Source: Tepidiphilus olei (GTDB lineage: Bacteria; Pseudomonadota; Gammaproteobacteria; Burkholderiales; Rhodocyclaceae). Taken from it: a stretch of DNA of 64,000 nt. The translations under genes were made by a program, and so were the position numbers. Where the stretch lies: the NCBI RefSeq assembly GCF_006980705.1, contig NZ_SBHO01000003.1, positions 124,001 to 188,000 on the forward strand. Reading direction: 5' to 3'. Within the stretch, counting starts at the first letter, position 1; each line of letters opens with the position of its first letter. The notes under the pieces are model-generated. The model made no database searches. It saw only the letters and a program-made list of their open reading frames with translations, and was not told the DNA's origin. Below are positions 47,753-58,386 of the stretch, piece after piece.

Positions 47753-48892
47753 ATGGCAATACAACGAGTCGGATTGGTCGGTTGGCGGGGGATGGTCGGT
47801 TCCGTGCTGATGCAGCGCATGGAAGAGGAGAAGGATTTCTCCCTCTTCGAGCCGGTCTATTTTTCCACCTCGGCCGCGGGCAAACCCGCCCCGAGCTTCG
47901 GCGGCGTGACTCCGGACGAACCGCTCCAGGATGCCTACGACCTCGAGGCGCTCGCCCGGATGGACATCATCCTCACCTGCCAGGGCGGCGATTACACCAA
48001 GGCGGTCTATCCCAAGCTGCGCGCAGCCGGCTGGAAAGGGCATTGGATCGATGCGGCGAGCGCCCTGCGCATGGAGCCGCACACGGTGATCGTCCTCGAT
48101 CCGGTCAATCGCCCGGTGATCGATGCAGCGCTTGCCCAGGGGGGGCGCGACTGGATCGGCGGCAATTGCACCGTCTCGCTCATGCTGATGGCCCTTGGAG
48201 GGCTGTTCCGCGAGGAGCTCGTCGAGTGGGTCTCCTCGATGACCTACCAGGCGGCCTCCGGCGCCGGGGCGCAGAACATGCGCGAACTGCTCGAGCAGAT
48301 GGGGCGGCTCCATCAGGCGGTGGCTGCCGAGCTTGCCGATCCGGCCTCTGCCATTCTGGACATCGACCGCAAGGTGACGGCGGCGATGCGCTCGCCCGAT
48401 TTTCCCACCAAGAATTTTCGCGGCGTGCCGCTCGCCGGCAGTCTCATCCCCTGGATCGACGTGCCGGTCGAGCACGGCCAGTCGAAAGAAGAATGGAAAG
48501 GCGGAGCCGAGTGCAACAAGATCCTCGGCAAACCGCCTTTCCGCACGCCGGGCTCGATTCCCATCGATGGCCTGTGCGTGCGTATCGGCGCCATGCGCTG
48601 CCATTCGCAGGGGCTGACGGTCAAGCTCAAACGCGACGTACCGCTCGACGAGATCGAGGCGATCATCGCCGGGGCCAACGAGTGGGTGAAAGTGGTACCG
48701 AACGAGCGCGAGGCGAGCGAGCGCGAGCTCACGCCGGCGGCCGTGTCGGGGACGTTGACGGTACCCATCGGGCGTTTGCACAAGCTCGCCATGGGGCCGG
48801 AGTATCTGGGGGCGTTTACGGTAGGCGACCAACTCCTGTGGGGGGCGGCCGAGCCGTTGCGCCGAATGCTGCGGATCCTGTTGCAGGGCTAG
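47753..48892 (+). CDS. asd: Aspartate-semialdehyde dehydrogenase
   Basis: Reduces aspartyl phosphate to aspartate semialdehyde for lysine, threonine, methionine and cell-wall diaminopimelate. The 379-residue protein has [18 protein letters not shown], the catalytic-Cys loop [18 protein letters not shown] near residue 137, [20 protein letters not shown] and the catalytic-His block [16 protein letters not shown]. The length and insertions match the Gram-negative form. leuB-asd-fimV-truA is a conserved order in Beta- and Gammaproteobacteria. Confidence 0.98.
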   Translation: MAIQRVGLVGWRGMVGSVLMQRMEEEKDFSLFEPVYFSTSAAGKPAPSFGGVTPDEPLQDAYDLEALARMDIILTCQGGDYTKAVYPKLRAAGWKGHWIDAASALRMEPHTVIVLDPVNRPVIDAALAQGGRDWIGGNCTVSLMLMALGGLFREELVEWVSSMTYQAASGAGAQNMRELLEQMGRLHQAVAAELADPASAILDIDRKVTAAMRSPDFPTKNFRGVPLAGSLIPWIDVPVEHGQSKEEWKGGAECNKILGKPPFRTPGSIPIDGLCVRIGAMRCHSQGLTVKLKRDVPLDEIEAIIAGANEWVKVVPNEREASERELTPAAVSGTLTVPIGRLHKLAMGPEYLGAFTVGDQLLWGAAEPLRRMLRILLQG

Positions 48893-48935
48893 GGATTCAC
48901 GGTCGAGATTCGATGCTGATGAGGGAGCGCAAAAA

Positions 48936-51491
48936 ATGAAACGAGCAAAGCAGGTGCCCTTGGCCCTGTTGTTGGGCGCTTTGTGGGGAAATGCCTGGAG
49001 TGCGGGATTCGGCGAGCTCGTCGTGCGTTCCCGCTTGGGTGAGCCGCTGCGGGCGGAAATCACCGTTCGGGCCACCCCTGAAGAGTTGCGCTCTCTGTCG
49101 GCGCGCATCGCGGATCCCGATTATTTTCGCCAGGTTGGTGTGCCCTATAGCAACCTCGTGCAGCAAATCGACGCAAAATTGGTCCGGGATGGATCGCGCG
49201 CAAAAATCGTCCTCTCCAGTCGTGTGCCCGTTCGGGAGCCTTTCGTCAACGTGCTGCTCGACATGAGTTGGAGCAGTGGACGCCTCGTTCGCGAATTCCC
49301 CATCTTGCTCGACCCACCCGAGGTTGCCGCACCGGCTCGCCCCGTTCCGGCCGCTGGTAGAGACGTCGCCCTGGAACCCAGTCGGGGTGCCCCCGTCACG
49401 CAGAGGCAACCCGATCGATGGACCGTTCGCCCCGGAGAGACGCTCTACGGGATCGCCCGTCAGGTGGCGCCTGCCGGAACTTCACCGGAACAAACGCTGG
49501 TGGCGTTATGGCGGGCCAATCCAGATGCCTTCATCGGAGGCGACGTCAATCGGCTCAAGGCCGGGGTTACGTTGAGGACCCCGTCGGCCGAAGAAATACG
49601 GCAGATCTCCTTGGCTGAGGCCCGTGCGCTGTTGCGTTCCCAAGCCCGGCGGGCGGCGCCGGTTGCAGCCCAAGAAAGCACCCAGCAGGCACCAGGTGGG
49701 CTCGAGGAGCGGGTGGACAGGGGGGCGGTCGTGGCGCGCGAAGACCTCGGGCAGGGTTCAGCGGCTGAGCCCGAGGATCGTCTGAAAGTGGGTGCGAGCC
49801 CTGAGCCGATGGCCGATGGGGAGATACCTGCACTGCCTTCGCCCGAGGTGTCGGCTTTGCAGGAGACGTTGGCGGCCTCGGAGGCGGCGCTCGGTGAGGC
49901 GAACGAGCGCATCGTCAGGCTCGAAGCCGAAATTGCGCGGCTGCAAAAGCTCGTCGAAACGCAGAATGCCTCCTTGGCTCGGATGCAGGCGCAAGTCGAA
50001 CGAATGACAGAAGCCGAACAAGGCTCGATGTTGTCGAGTATCTTGCCCTGGTTTGGCGGGGCGCTCGCTGCCTTGGCTGCGGCCCTGGGATGGTCGGCTT
50101 ATCGCCGCAGACGCGAAGCGCAAGCGCTTCCTGCGCCTGCACCCGAGCCGCTGCACGCCCCGACCCTGTCGGCAGCCGCAGCCGCTTCGACCCTGGAGCA
50201 TTCCGGCCCGGCCACCGAGTCTGGCCGTGCCGTCACCTCAGGCCAGAACATCGACACCTCCAGTATTCTCGGGACCGATTTCACCCAGGTGGCTTTCAAC
50301 GCCCTGCATGCCGACGAAGGGGTCGACCCCGTTGCGGAGGCAGAGGTCTATCTTGCTTATGGACGCGATCCTCAGGCCGAGGAGATCTTGCTCGATGCCC
50401 TCAAGCAAACGCCCCGGCGCCCGGCGATTTACCTGAAGCTGCTCGAGGTCTACGCGAAGCGGGGCGATCGAGCCAAATTCGACCAGTATCTGCGCACTCT
50501 GTCCGAATTGAGCGGAGAGCAGGGGGCGGATTGGGACATGGCATTGAGTATCGGCAAACGGGCCTGGCCAGCCGACGAACGTTTTGCCTCGGTGCTCGCC
50601 GATGAGGGGCCGAAAGCGGAAATTCCGCCTCGCGGATCTTTCCCCGAGGCAGGGGGGTTGAGCGGAGTCGCTGCTGCGTCCGGGTCGGCTCGTCCCGACG
50701 TCCGCTCCGAGCCCTCGGCCGCCGTCCCTGCCGAGACGGGCGAATCCTCCGAGACGACACGCCCGGATTCCGCGCAGGAATTCGTCGAACTCGATTTCGA
50801 CTTGGACAAGTTGAGCCAACGGATGGCGGAAGAGCCCGTGTCGCCCGCCTATGCTGCGCCCGAAAAGACCCCGCCTGCTGGAGGGGGGGGCGATCTCCTC
50901 GAGTTCGATCTCGAACTCCCCGTCACGGAACCGGAGCAGACGAAGTCGCCGGAAAACGTCTCCTTCGACGAATCGCAGGCAACGAAAAGTCATCGTACGG
51001 CGGCCGTCGAGAAAGAAGAAGCGATCGATTTTCCGGAGCTGATCCTCGAAGAGGAGGATGTGCAAGTGCAAAAAGCCGGCGCGAAACCCGATGCGACGGA
51101 TTCGCCAAGCACGGGGATCGGCGATCTGAAAGAAATGCTGGACGAAATCGACTTTGATCTGGCCGAAGTCTCCCCCGAATCGGAAAAAACTACTCGCTCT
51201 CTGGCCGAGGACGGAGCGGAGTCCCTGTCTGCTTCGGCTACGGCGGAAGCACAGAAAATCGCCGAGGCTGGTCCTCCCACCGATGTCATGGACATCGATC
51301 TCGAGCGGTTTGCGGCAGAAGGTAGTGGTGAAGATCATGCCACCCGGCTTCAGCTCGCACAGGCGTATCTCGAGATGGGTGACCTCGAAGGAGCGCGCGA
51401 GCTGCTCGAAGAAGTGCTACGCGACGGTAGCGAGGCGCAACGTGCGACGGCGCAGCAGCTCATGGACAGGATCCAGGCAGGCAAGGCATGA
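48936..51491 (+). CDS. fimV: FimV/HubP-type polar LysM protein
   Basis: An 851-residue inner-membrane hub that in relatives anchors type IV pilus and chromosome-partition proteins at the pole. Order: signal peptide (1-23), FimV N-terminal domain starting GFGELVVRSRLGEPLRAEI (to about 125), LysM (about 160-215; RPGETLYGIARQV), coiled coil (about 306-364), one membrane helix (about 370-385; WFGGALAALAAALGWSAYR), a long acidic cytoplasmic region with alternating FDLDLxE-type acidic stretches, and the FimV C-terminal TPR-like domain (about 800-851; LQLAQAYLEMGDLEGARELL). Two more TPR-like helices are at about 465-530 (AEVYLAYGRDPQAEEIL). Placement between asd and truA supports FimV. Confidence 0.93.
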   Translation: MKRAKQVPLALLLGALWGNAWSAGFGELVVRSRLGEPLRAEITVRATPEELRSLSARIADPDYFRQVGVPYSNLVQQIDAKLVRDGSRAKIVLSSRVPVREPFVNVLLDMSWSSGRLVREFPILLDPPEVAAPARPVPAAGRDVALEPSRGAPVTQRQPDRWTVRPGETLYGIARQVAPAGTSPEQTLVALWRANPDAFIGGDVNRLKAGVTLRTPSAEEIRQISLAEARALLRSQARRAAPVAAQESTQQAPGGLEERVDRGAVVAREDLGQGSAAEPEDRLKVGASPEPMADGEIPALPSPEVSALQETLAASEAALGEANERIVRLEAEIARLQKLVETQNASLARMQAQVERMTEAEQGSMLSSILPWFGGALAALAAALGWSAYRRRREAQALPAPAPEPLHAPTLSAAAAASTLEHSGPATESGRAVTSGQNIDTSSILGTDFTQVAFNALHADEGVDPVAEAEVYLAYGRDPQAEEILLDALKQTPRRPAIYLKLLEVYAKRGDRAKFDQYLRTLSELSGEQGADWDMALSIGKRAWPADERFASVLADEGPKAEIPPRGSFPEAGGLSGVAAASGSARPDVRSEPSAAVPAETGESSETTRPDSAQEFVELDFDLDKLSQRMAEEPVSPAYAAPEKTPPAGGGGDLLEFDLELPVTEPEQTKSPENVSFDESQATKSHRTAAVEKEEAIDFPELILEEEDVQVQKAGAKPDATDSPSTGIGDLKEMLDEIDFDLAEVSPESEKTTRSLAEDGAESLSASATAEAQKIAEAGPPTDVMDIDLERFAAEGSGEDHATRLQLAQAYLEMGDLEGARELLEEVLRDGSEAQRATAQQLMDRIQAGKA

Positions 51492-51518
51492 CCGCCCATT
51501 GCCGGCAGAGGTGAGGTA

Positions 51519-52325
51519 GTGCGCTGGGCATTGCTCGTCGAATACGCCGGGCAAGGCTTTCACGGCTGGCAGACACAGGCGGGTGGGCGCACGGTGCAGG
51601 GAGTACTGGAAGCGGCGGTCTCTGCACTTGCCGCTCACCCCGTCCGTCTGCATTGCGCAGGCCGCACCGATGCGAGGGTTCATGCGCTTGCCCAGGTGGT
51701 GCATTTCGACACTTCGGCCGAACGTCCCGCCTCTGCCTGGGTGCGGGGGGTGAATGCCCGTTTGCCCGAAGACGTCGCCGTACGGGCGGCTTGGCCCGTG
51801 TCCGAGGCGTTTCACGCGCGCTATCGCGCCACTTCCCGCCACTACCGCTACGTACTCTACAACGCGCCGGTGCGCCCGGCAGCGCTCGCCGGCCGGGTCG
51901 GTTGGGAGATGCGGCCGCTTGCGCTCGAACCGATGCGCGCGGCTGCGGCGCTCTTTCTCGGTACGCACGATTTCTCGGCCTTTCGTGCCGCCCAATGCCA
52001 GGCGCGCTCGCCCGTGAAGACGCTCCATCGTCTCGAGATCACGCGCCGCGGCCCTTTTCTGCATTTCGATGCGCACGCCGATGCCTTCCTGCATCACATG
52101 GTGCGCAATCTCGTCGGAGCGCTCGTCTACGTAGGCAAAGGGCGTTTCCCGCCCGAATGGGTCGGCGAAGTGCTCGAACGGCGCGAGCGTGCGCTTGCCG
52201 CTCCCACGTTCGCTGCCGCCGGGCTCTATTTCTGCGGCGTCGAGTATCCTCCGGGGTTGGGGTTGCCCGAGCGTATCGTGCGCCGGCCCGAATTCGGTCT
52301 ATACGAGGAAGTGGATGTCCCATAA
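51519..52325 (+). CDS. truA: tRNA pseudouridine synthase A
   Basis: Makes pseudouridine at positions 38-40 of the tRNA anticodon stem. The 268-residue protein starts at GTG (MRWALLVEYAGQGFHGWQTQ) behind a GAGGTGAGG box, has the catalytic Asp in CAGRTDARVHALAQVVHFDT and the conserved DFSAFRAAQCQARSPVKT and FLHHMVRNLVGALVYVGKG. Its 3' end overlaps trpF by 11 bp, out of frame. Confidence 0.97.
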   Translation: MRWALLVEYAGQGFHGWQTQAGGRTVQGVLEAAVSALAAHPVRLHCAGRTDARVHALAQVVHFDTSAERPASAWVRGVNARLPEDVAVRAAWPVSEAFHARYRATSRHYRYVLYNAPVRPAALAGRVGWEMRPLALEPMRAAAALFLGTHDFSAFRAAQCQARSPVKTLHRLEITRRGPFLHFDAHADAFLHHMVRNLVGALVYVGKGRFPPEWVGEVLERRERALAAPTFAAAGLYFCGVEYPPGLGLPERIVRRPEFGLYEEVDVP

Positions 52326-52965
52326 TCTAGATTCCCTCTGGCCCTGGCGCGTCCGGGTGAAGATCTGCGGCCTGACGCGGCCCGAAGACGTGCGCGAGGC
52401 GTGCCGCTTGGGTGCCGATGCGCTCGGTTTCGTCTTCTATCCGCCCAGCCCCCGGGCGGTGACGCCCACGCAGGCCGAAGCCCTGCTTGCCGAAGTGCCC
52501 CCTTTCGTCACCACGGTGGGGCTTTTCGTCAATCCGGTCCCGGACGAGGTGGAATCGGTGCTCGAGCGTGTGCCGCTCGATCTGCTGCAGTTCCACGGCG
52601 ACGAGCCGCCCGAGCTGTGCCGGCGTTTCGCTCGGCCTTATCTCAAGGCGCTGCGGGTGCGCCCGGGGCTCGATCTGCTAGAATTGGCGCGATGCTATCC
52701 CGACGCGAAGGGGCTGCTGCTCGATGCCGACTCCGCCGTTTGGGGCGGCAGCGGGCGCGCCTTCGACTGGAACCTGATCCCGCCCGCCCTGCCGCGCCCG
52801 GTGGTGCTCGCCGGGGGCCTTACGCCCGAGACGGTGGCCGAGGCGATCGCCCGGGTGCGGCCGTGGGCCGTCGACGTCTCGAGCGGGGTCGAGGCAGCCA
52901 AAGGGATCAAATGCCCGCAGAGGATGGCGGCGTTCTTCGCCGCCATGACCCAAGGAATGCGCTGA
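52315..52965 (+). CDS. trpF: Phosphoribosylanthranilate isomerase
   Basis: Third tryptophan step, isomerising PRA to CdRP. The 216-residue TIM barrel has [20 protein letters not shown] with the catalytic Cys, [44 protein letters not shown] with the catalytic Asp, [10 protein letters not shown] and [15 protein letters not shown]. The ATG at 52315 lies inside the end of truA. The stop shares one base with the trpB ATG (TGATG). Confidence 0.97.
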   Translation: MSHNLDSLWPWRVRVKICGLTRPEDVREACRLGADALGFVFYPPSPRAVTPTQAEALLAEVPPFVTTVGLFVNPVPDEVESVLERVPLDLLQFHGDEPPELCRRFARPYLKALRVRPGLDLLELARCYPDAKGLLLDADSAVWGGSGRAFDWNLIPPALPRPVVLAGGLTPETVAEAIARVRPWAVDVSSGVEAAKGIKCPQRMAAFFAAMTQGMR

Positions 52966-54161
52966 TGGATTATCACTACCCGGATGCCCGGGGCCATTTC
53001 GGTCCCTACGGAGGCGTCTACGTGGCCGAGACGCTCGTGCCGGCGCTCGAGGCGCTCGCCCAGGCCTATGAGGAGGCCAAGCGCGACGCGTCTTTTCGTG
53101 CCGAGTTCGAGGATGAGCTCAAACACTACGTCGGCCGGCCCAGCCCCATCTACCACGCCAAACGCTGGTCGGAGACGTTGGGCGGGGCTCAGATCTACCT
53201 CAAGCGCGAGGACCTGAACCACACCGGCGCGCACAAGATCAACAACTGCATCGGCCAGGCGCTGCTCGCCCGGCGCATGGGCAAACCGCGCGTGATCGCC
53301 GAGACCGGCGCGGGGCAGCACGGCGTGGCCACCGCTACGGTGGCGGCGCGCTACGGCATGCGCTGCATCGTCTATATGGGCGAGGAGGACGTGCACCGGC
53401 AGGCGGCCAACGTCTATCGCATGAAGCTGCTGGGGGCCGAAGTGGTGCCGGTCTCCTCCGGTTCGCGCACGCTCAAGGATGCCCTCAACGAGGCCATGCG
53501 CGACTGGGTCACCAACGTCCATGACACCTTCTACATCCTCGGCACCGTGGCCGGGCCGCATCCCTATCCGGAGATGGTGCGCGACTTTCAGTCCGTCATC
53601 GGCAAGGAATGCCTGTGGCAGATGCCCGAGCTCATCGGCCGTCAGCCCGACTACGTGATCGCTTGTGTCGGCGGGGGTTCCAACGCCATCGGGATCTTCT
53701 ACCCCTATCTGGAGCACGAATCGGTGCGTCTGATCGGGGTGGAGGCGGCCGGTGAGGGGGTCGAAACGGGGCGGCACGCGGCCACGCTCGTGGCCGGTCG
53801 TCCCGGCGTGCTGCACGGCAATCGCACCTACCTGCTGCAGGACGAGCACGGCCAGATCCGCGAGACGCATTCCATCTCCGCCGGTCTGGACTATCCCGGC
53901 GTGGGGCCGGAGCATGCGCTCCTCAAGGATCTGGGGCGCGCCGAGTACGTGGCCGTGACCGACGACGAGGCGCTGGCGGCCTTCCACGCGCTGTGCCGTT
54001 ACGAAGGCATCATCCCCGCGCTCGAATCCTCGCACGCGCTCGCCTACGCGGCCAAGCTCGCGCCGAGCCTGCCGCGCGAGACGGTGCTGCTCGTCAACCT
54101 CTCGGGGCGTGGCGACAAGGACATGCACACCGTGGCCGAACGCTCGGGCATTCGCTGGTGA
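52965..54161 (+). CDS. trpB: Tryptophan synthase beta chain
   Basis: PLP-dependent condensation of indole and serine. The 398-residue protein begins with the family block [20 protein letters not shown]. It has the PLP-Lys motif [48 protein letters not shown] and [13 protein letters not shown]. It starts one base inside the trpF stop and is followed by trpA after 14 bp. Confidence 0.98.
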   Translation: MDYHYPDARGHFGPYGGVYVAETLVPALEALAQAYEEAKRDASFRAEFEDELKHYVGRPSPIYHAKRWSETLGGAQIYLKREDLNHTGAHKINNCIGQALLARRMGKPRVIAETGAGQHGVATATVAARYGMRCIVYMGEEDVHRQAANVYRMKLLGAEVVPVSSGSRTLKDALNEAMRDWVTNVHDTFYILGTVAGPHPYPEMVRDFQSVIGKECLWQMPELIGRQPDYVIACVGGGSNAIGIFYPYLEHESVRLIGVEAAGEGVETGRHAATLVAGRPGVLHGNRTYLLQDEHGQIRETHSISAGLDYPGVGPEHALLKDLGRAEYVAVTDDEALAAFHALCRYEGIIPALESSHALAYAAKLAPSLPRETVLLVNLSGRGDKDMHTVAERSGIRW

Positions 54162-54175
54162 ACGAGGAGCGTCCC

Positions 54176-54988
54176 ATGAACCGTATCGATCGTACCTTCG
54201 CCCGCCTGCGCGAGCAGGGGCGCAAGGCGCTCATCCCTTTCGTGACGGCGGGTTTTCCCTCGGTCGAAACAACGCGGGCGCTCTTGCCGGCGTTGGTGCG
54301 CGCCGGCGCCGACCTGATCGAACTGGGGATCCCTTTCTCCGACCCCATGGCCGATGGGCCGACCATCCAGCGTGCGAGCGAACGGGCTTTGGCACAGGGT
54401 ATGACGCTTGCTCGGGTGCTCGACTTGGTGCGCGACTTTCGCCGCACAGATGCCGATACGCCCGTGGTGCTGATGGGCTACGCCAATCCGATCGAGGCGA
54501 TGGGTGAGGCGCGTTTCGTGGAGGCGGCGCGCGAAGCCGGCGTCGACGGCGTGCTCACCGTCGATTATCCGCCGCAGGAGGCCGAACCGTTCGCCGCGCG
54601 GTTGCGCGAAGCAGGACTGCATCCGATCTTTCTGCTCGCGCCCACTTCCAGACCAGAGCGGGCCGACGAGGTGGCGCGGCTCGGCGGCGGGTACGTCTAT
54701 TACGTCTCGCTCACCGGTGTGACGGGAGCGGGCTCACTCGACGTCGCCTCGGTGCTCGCGCGCATTCCCGGTTTGCGCGAACGCACGGGCCTGCCCATCG
54801 CCGTGGGGTTTGGCATCCGGGATGCCCAAACGGCCGCCGAGATCGGCGCCGTGGCCGACGCGGTGGTCATCGGCAGCCGGCTGCTCGAAACCCTGGAAGG
54901 CGCATCGGATGCCGACGAGGCGTGCCGCCGGGTGGAATCATTTCTGCGTCCGATCCGCCGGACGCTCGATGAAGGGGTGACTCGATGA
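54176..54988 (+). CDS. trpA: Tryptophan synthase alpha chain
   Basis: Cleaves indole-3-glycerol phosphate and channels indole to TrpB. The 270-residue TIM barrel has [12 protein letters not shown], the catalytic Glu/Asp blocks [20 protein letters not shown] and [35 protein letters not shown] and [18 protein letters not shown] box lies upstream of the ATG at 54176. The stop overlaps accD by 4 bp (ATGA). Confidence 0.98.
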   Translation: MNRIDRTFARLREQGRKALIPFVTAGFPSVETTRALLPALVRAGADLIELGIPFSDPMADGPTIQRASERALAQGMTLARVLDLVRDFRRTDADTPVVLMGYANPIEAMGEARFVEAAREAGVDGVLTVDYPPQEAEPFAARLREAGLHPIFLLAPTSRPERADEVARLGGGYVYYVSLTGVTGAGSLDVASVLARIPGLRERTGLPIAVGFGIRDAQTAAEIGAVADAVVIGSRLLETLEGASDADEACRRVESFLRPIRRTLDEGVTR

Positions 54989-55854
54989 GCTGGCTCGACA
55001 AGATCCTGCCGCCGCGTATCCGGCGTGAAGTGAGCGGCGCGCGCCACAACGTCCCCGAGGGGTTGTGGACCAAGTGCGAAGCCTGCGACGAGGTGCTCTA
55101 TGCCGCCGACCTCGATCGCGAGTTGCGCGTCTGTCCCAAATGCGGCCATCACCATCGCATCCGCGCCCGTGCCCGGCTCGAGGCGCTGCTCGACCCCGAA
55201 GGGCGAGTGGAGATCGGCGCTGAAGTACGGCCGGTGGATGCGTTGAAATTCAAGGACAGCAAACGCTACACCGACCGACTCAAGGAGGCGACCAAGGCCA
55301 CGGGCGAGAGCGAGGCGCTCATCGTGCTCGCCGGGCGTCTCGAGACCCTGCCGGTGGTGGCGGCCTGCTTCGAGTTCGAATTCATGGGCGGCTCCATGGG
55401 TTCGGTCGTGGGTGAGCGCTTCGTGCGTGGGGTACGCCACGCCATCGAACATCGCTGCGGTTTCGTGTGCATCGCGGCGAGCGGCGGCGCGCGCATGCAG
55501 GAAGGGGTGCTGTCGCTCATGCAGATGGCCAAGACCAATGCCGCGCTCACGCAGCTCGCCCAGGCGCGGCTGCCCTTCGTCTCGGTGCTCACCGACCCGA
55601 CGATGGGGGGCGTGTCGGCCAGTTTCGCTTTCATGGGGGACGTGGTCGTGGCCGAACCCGGAGCGCTCATCGGTTTTGCCGGGCCGCGCGTCATCGAGCA
55701 GACGGTGCGCCAAACGTTGCCGGAAGGGTTTCAGCGCGCCGAGTTTCTGCTGGAGAAAGGCGCATTGGATGCCATCGTCGACCGGCGTCGGCTGCGGCCG
55801 TGGCTCGCGCGCACCTTCTCCCTGCTGGGGCTGCGCCCGCACGAGGTGGCATGA
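54985..55854 (+). CDS. accD: Acetyl-CoA carboxylase carboxyltransferase subunit beta
   Basis: Transfers the carboxyl group from biotin to acetyl-CoA for fatty acid synthesis, with AccA. The 289-residue protein has the N-terminal zinc ribbon in [14 protein letters not shown] and [14 protein letters not shown] (four Cys), then the crotonase-like carboxyltransferase fold with [16 protein letters not shown]-like block, [37 protein letters not shown] and [18 protein letters not shown]. It is coupled to both trpA and folC by ATGA overlaps. Confidence 0.98.
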   Translation: MSWLDKILPPRIRREVSGARHNVPEGLWTKCEACDEVLYAADLDRELRVCPKCGHHHRIRARARLEALLDPEGRVEIGAEVRPVDALKFKDSKRYTDRLKEATKATGESEALIVLAGRLETLPVVAACFEFEFMGGSMGSVVGERFVRGVRHAIEHRCGFVCIAASGGARMQEGVLSLMQMAKTNAALTQLAQARLPFVSVLTDPTMGGVSASFAFMGDVVVAEPGALIGFAGPRVIEQTVRQTLPEGFQRAEFLLEKGALDAIVDRRRLRPWLARTFSLLGLRPHEVA

Positions 55855-57137
55855 CGCAGACCTCCGCCCTGGATCGCTGGCTGGCGCAGCTCGAAGCGCG
55901 CGCGGCGAGCCACGTGATCGCCCTGGGGCTCGAGCGGGTGCGGGCGGTGCGCGAGCGTCTGCCTTTTACCCACGATGCGTTCGTCATCACGGTGACCGGT
56001 ACCAACGGCAAAGGCTCGACCTGTGCGCTGCTCGAAGCCATGCTGCGCGCCGGCGGCTATCGGGTGGGCTGCTACACCTCACCCCACCTCTTGCGCTACA
56101 ACGAGCGCGTACGCCTCGACGGCCAGCCGATCGGCGACGAAGCCCTGCTTGCCGCCTTCGAAGCGGTAGAGGCGGCGCGCGGCGACGTGCCGCTCACCTA
56201 TTTCGAGCATGGCACGCTGGCGGCCTGGGTGGCCTTCTGCCGCGAACCGCTCGATGCCATCATCTTGGAAGTCGGCATGGGCGGGCGGCTGGACGCGACC
56301 AACGTGTTCGATGCGGATGCTGCGATCCTCACCGGCGTGGCGCTCGACCATCAAGCCTGGCTCGGGCCGGACCGGGAGGCGATCGGGCGCGAAAAAGCCG
56401 GTATCTTCCGCCCCGGCCGGCCGGCCATCGTCGCCGATCCGGTGCCGCCGCGCTCGGTGCTGGAGACGGCCGCCGCGCTCGGTGCCGAGCTCTACCGCCT
56501 CGGCGTGGACTTCGGCTACGATGGCGACCGCCAGCAGTGGCGCTGGTGGTCGCGCACGGCGGGTAACCGCGGCGGTCTGCCCTATCCGGCGCTACGCGGA
56601 GTCAATCAGCTGATGAACGCCTCCGCGGCGCTGATGGCGCTCACCTGCCTGCGCGATCGTCTGCCGCTGGCGATGCAGGCGGTGCGCGAGGGTTTGATGA
56701 CGGTGGAACTCCCGGGGCGTTTTCAGGTGTTGCCGGGCCGTCCGAGCGTGATCCTCGACGTCGCGCACAATCCCCAGGCCGCGGCGGTGCTCGCCGAGAA
56801 TCTCGCCGCGATGCCGGGGTACCGCTGCACCTTGGCCGTGGTCGGCATGCTCGCCGACAAGGACGTAGAAGGGGTGGCACGGGTGCTCGCTCCCCGGGTC
56901 GATGCGTGGTTTGCCGCCGGCCTGCCAGGACCTCGCGCGCTCACGGCCGAAGCGCTCGCCGCGAGGTTGGAGTCCGCGGGGGTGGCGCCCCGGGAAACGT
57001 GCGCCTCGGTGGCCGAGGCGCTTGCTGCGGCTAAGGCACAGGCCAAGGACGATGATAGAATCGTCGTGTTCGGCTCTTTCCTCACGGTGGCCGATGCGCT
57101 GCGTGCGCTGCACGTCCAGGACACGGAAGCACGGTGA
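55851..57137 (+). CDS. folC: Bifunctional dihydrofolate / folylpolyglutamate synthase
   Basis: Adds glutamate to dihydropteroate and to tetrahydrofolates. The 428-residue Mur-ligase-fold protein has the P-loop [75 protein letters not shown] with the conserved Lys following, and [18 protein letters not shown]. Its ATG overlaps the accD stop, and its stop overlaps the SPOR gene's GTG. Confidence 0.97.
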   Translation: MTQTSALDRWLAQLEARAASHVIALGLERVRAVRERLPFTHDAFVITVTGTNGKGSTCALLEAMLRAGGYRVGCYTSPHLLRYNERVRLDGQPIGDEALLAAFEAVEAARGDVPLTYFEHGTLAAWVAFCREPLDAIILEVGMGGRLDATNVFDADAAILTGVALDHQAWLGPDREAIGREKAGIFRPGRPAIVADPVPPRSVLETAAALGAELYRLGVDFGYDGDRQQWRWWSRTAGNRGGLPYPALRGVNQLMNASAALMALTCLRDRLPLAMQAVREGLMTVELPGRFQVLPGRPSVILDVAHNPQAAAVLAENLAAMPGYRCTLAVVGMLADKDVEGVARVLAPRVDAWFAAGLPGPRALTAEALAARLESAGVAPRETCASVAEALAAAKAQAKDDDRIVVFGSFLTVADALRALHVQDTEAR

Positions 57138-57883
57138 CGACCCAGGAAGAAACTCTCGAGCGGTTGCGCAGGATACGGCGGCGTTTCGTCGGAGCCCTCG
57201 TCCTGCTGTTGGCCGCGCTCATCACGCTGCCTCTGGTGATGGAGCAGGAGCCTCGAGGACCGAGGGATCCGGTCGAGGTACGGATTCCTTCCCGCGAGCA
57301 AGCGCCCGATTCTTTGCCGCCGCCCGAGGCTAGTCCCGATGCGATATCGGAACGTGTTTCCGAACCCTCTCGGCTGCCGGAAGTCGAGCGCGCCGAGGTG
57401 TCCATCCCGCTGCCAACGCCTCCGATCGGGCAAGAACCTCCTTCCGCCCGAGATCCTCTGTCGCAGCAGACGACATCCGCTCCTGCGCTCCCGCAAACGG
57501 AGGGGGGGGCACTTCGATCCACTGCGCCGCCCGAGCCGCCCAAGCCGGTGACCGAATCCAGTCCGGTGCCAACCGTCAAATCCGATACCTTGCAGGAAAA
57601 GGCGCGTGCACTCGCCGCCTTGGAGGGCGTATTGAAACCAGGACAAAAGCTGCCTGGGTATTGGGTGGTGCAGGCGGGTGCTTTTCGCGATGGAAACAAG
57701 GCGAAGCAGGTGGCCGGGCAGCTGCGCGCTGCCGGGCTCGAAGCCTTCGTCGAAAACGGCGCCGATGGCTGGTATCGTGTGCGCATCGGTCCTTTCGTGC
57801 ACGAATCCAAAGCCCATTCTGCCAAGGCGATCGCCGAGCAGCAACACTTGAGCCCTCGCGTGGTGTACGTCGCCTCGCCATGA
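57134..57883 (+). CDS. SPOR-domain membrane protein (DedD-like)
   Basis: A 249-residue bitopic protein. One membrane helix at about residues 19-36 (VGALVLLLAALITLPLVM) follows a basic cytoplasmic start. A Pro/Glu/Ser-rich linker occupies about 40-165, and a C-terminal SPOR domain about 172-249 (YWVVQAGAFRDGNKAKQVAG, GWYRVRIGPF). SPOR domains bind denuded peptidoglycan glycans at the septum, so it probably acts in cell division like DedD. It starts at GTG overlapping the folC stop and overlaps cvpA by 4 bp. The folC-dedD-cvpA-purF order is the E. coli order. Confidence 0.92.
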   Translation: MTTQEETLERLRRIRRRFVGALVLLLAALITLPLVMEQEPRGPRDPVEVRIPSREQAPDSLPPPEASPDAISERVSEPSRLPEVERAEVSIPLPTPPIGQEPPSARDPLSQQTTSAPALPQTEGGALRSTAPPEPPKPVTESSPVPTVKSDTLQEKARALAALEGVLKPGQKLPGYWVVQAGAFRDGNKAKQVAGQLRAAGLEAFVENGADGWYRVRIGPFVHESKAHSAKAIAEQQHLSPRVVYVASP

Positions 57884-58386
57884 ACGGTTTCGATTACGCG
57901 GTAGTCGCAGTGATCGGTATTTCACTGCTCGTGGGCGCTTGGCGTGGCGGCGTCTCCGAGCTGCTGTCGGTGATGGCATGGGTCGTGGCGATCGTCTTGG
58001 GGTGGGTGTTCTGTTGGCCGATCGGTCAGGTGTTCTATGCGCGCTGGTTCAGTGATCCTTTGTTGCAGCGCGTCTTGGGCTTTGCCACGATCTTTCTCGC
58101 CGTGTTCATGCTGGCGGCACTGATGCGCTACGCCCTGCGCGAACTGTTGCGTGCCGTCGGCCTAGGGGGGATAGACCGCGTGTTCGGTGCGGTTTTCGGG
58201 GTGGTGCGAGGTGTGGCGGTGGTGTTGTTGTGTACGGCGGCGCTGCTGGCGGTCGGCGTCCAGGAAGCCCCGTGGTGGCGACAATCGAGCACCGCGCCGT
58301 GGATCGTTGCAGCCTTGCAACGCCTGGAGCCGTGGTTGCCGCGAGGCTTGATCGAGAAATTGCCTTTGCCTAGGGAGATCATTTGA
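57880..58386 (+). CDS. cvpA: CvpA family inner-membrane protein
   Basis: A 168-residue protein with about four membrane helices, beginning MNGFDYAVVAVIGISLLVGAWRGG, with the CvpA-typical RGGVSELLSV and LGGIDRVFGAVFGVVRGVAV blocks. In E. coli it is required for colicin V production and affects envelope homeostasis; the mechanism is unclear. The stop is directly adjacent to the purF ATG. Confidence 0.94.
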   Translation: MNGFDYAVVAVIGISLLVGAWRGGVSELLSVMAWVVAIVLGWVFCWPIGQVFYARWFSDPLLQRVLGFATIFLAVFMLAALMRYALRELLRAVGLGGIDRVFGAVFGVVRGVAVVLLCTAALLAVGVQEAPWWRQSSTAPWIVAALQRLEPWLPRGLIEKLPLPREII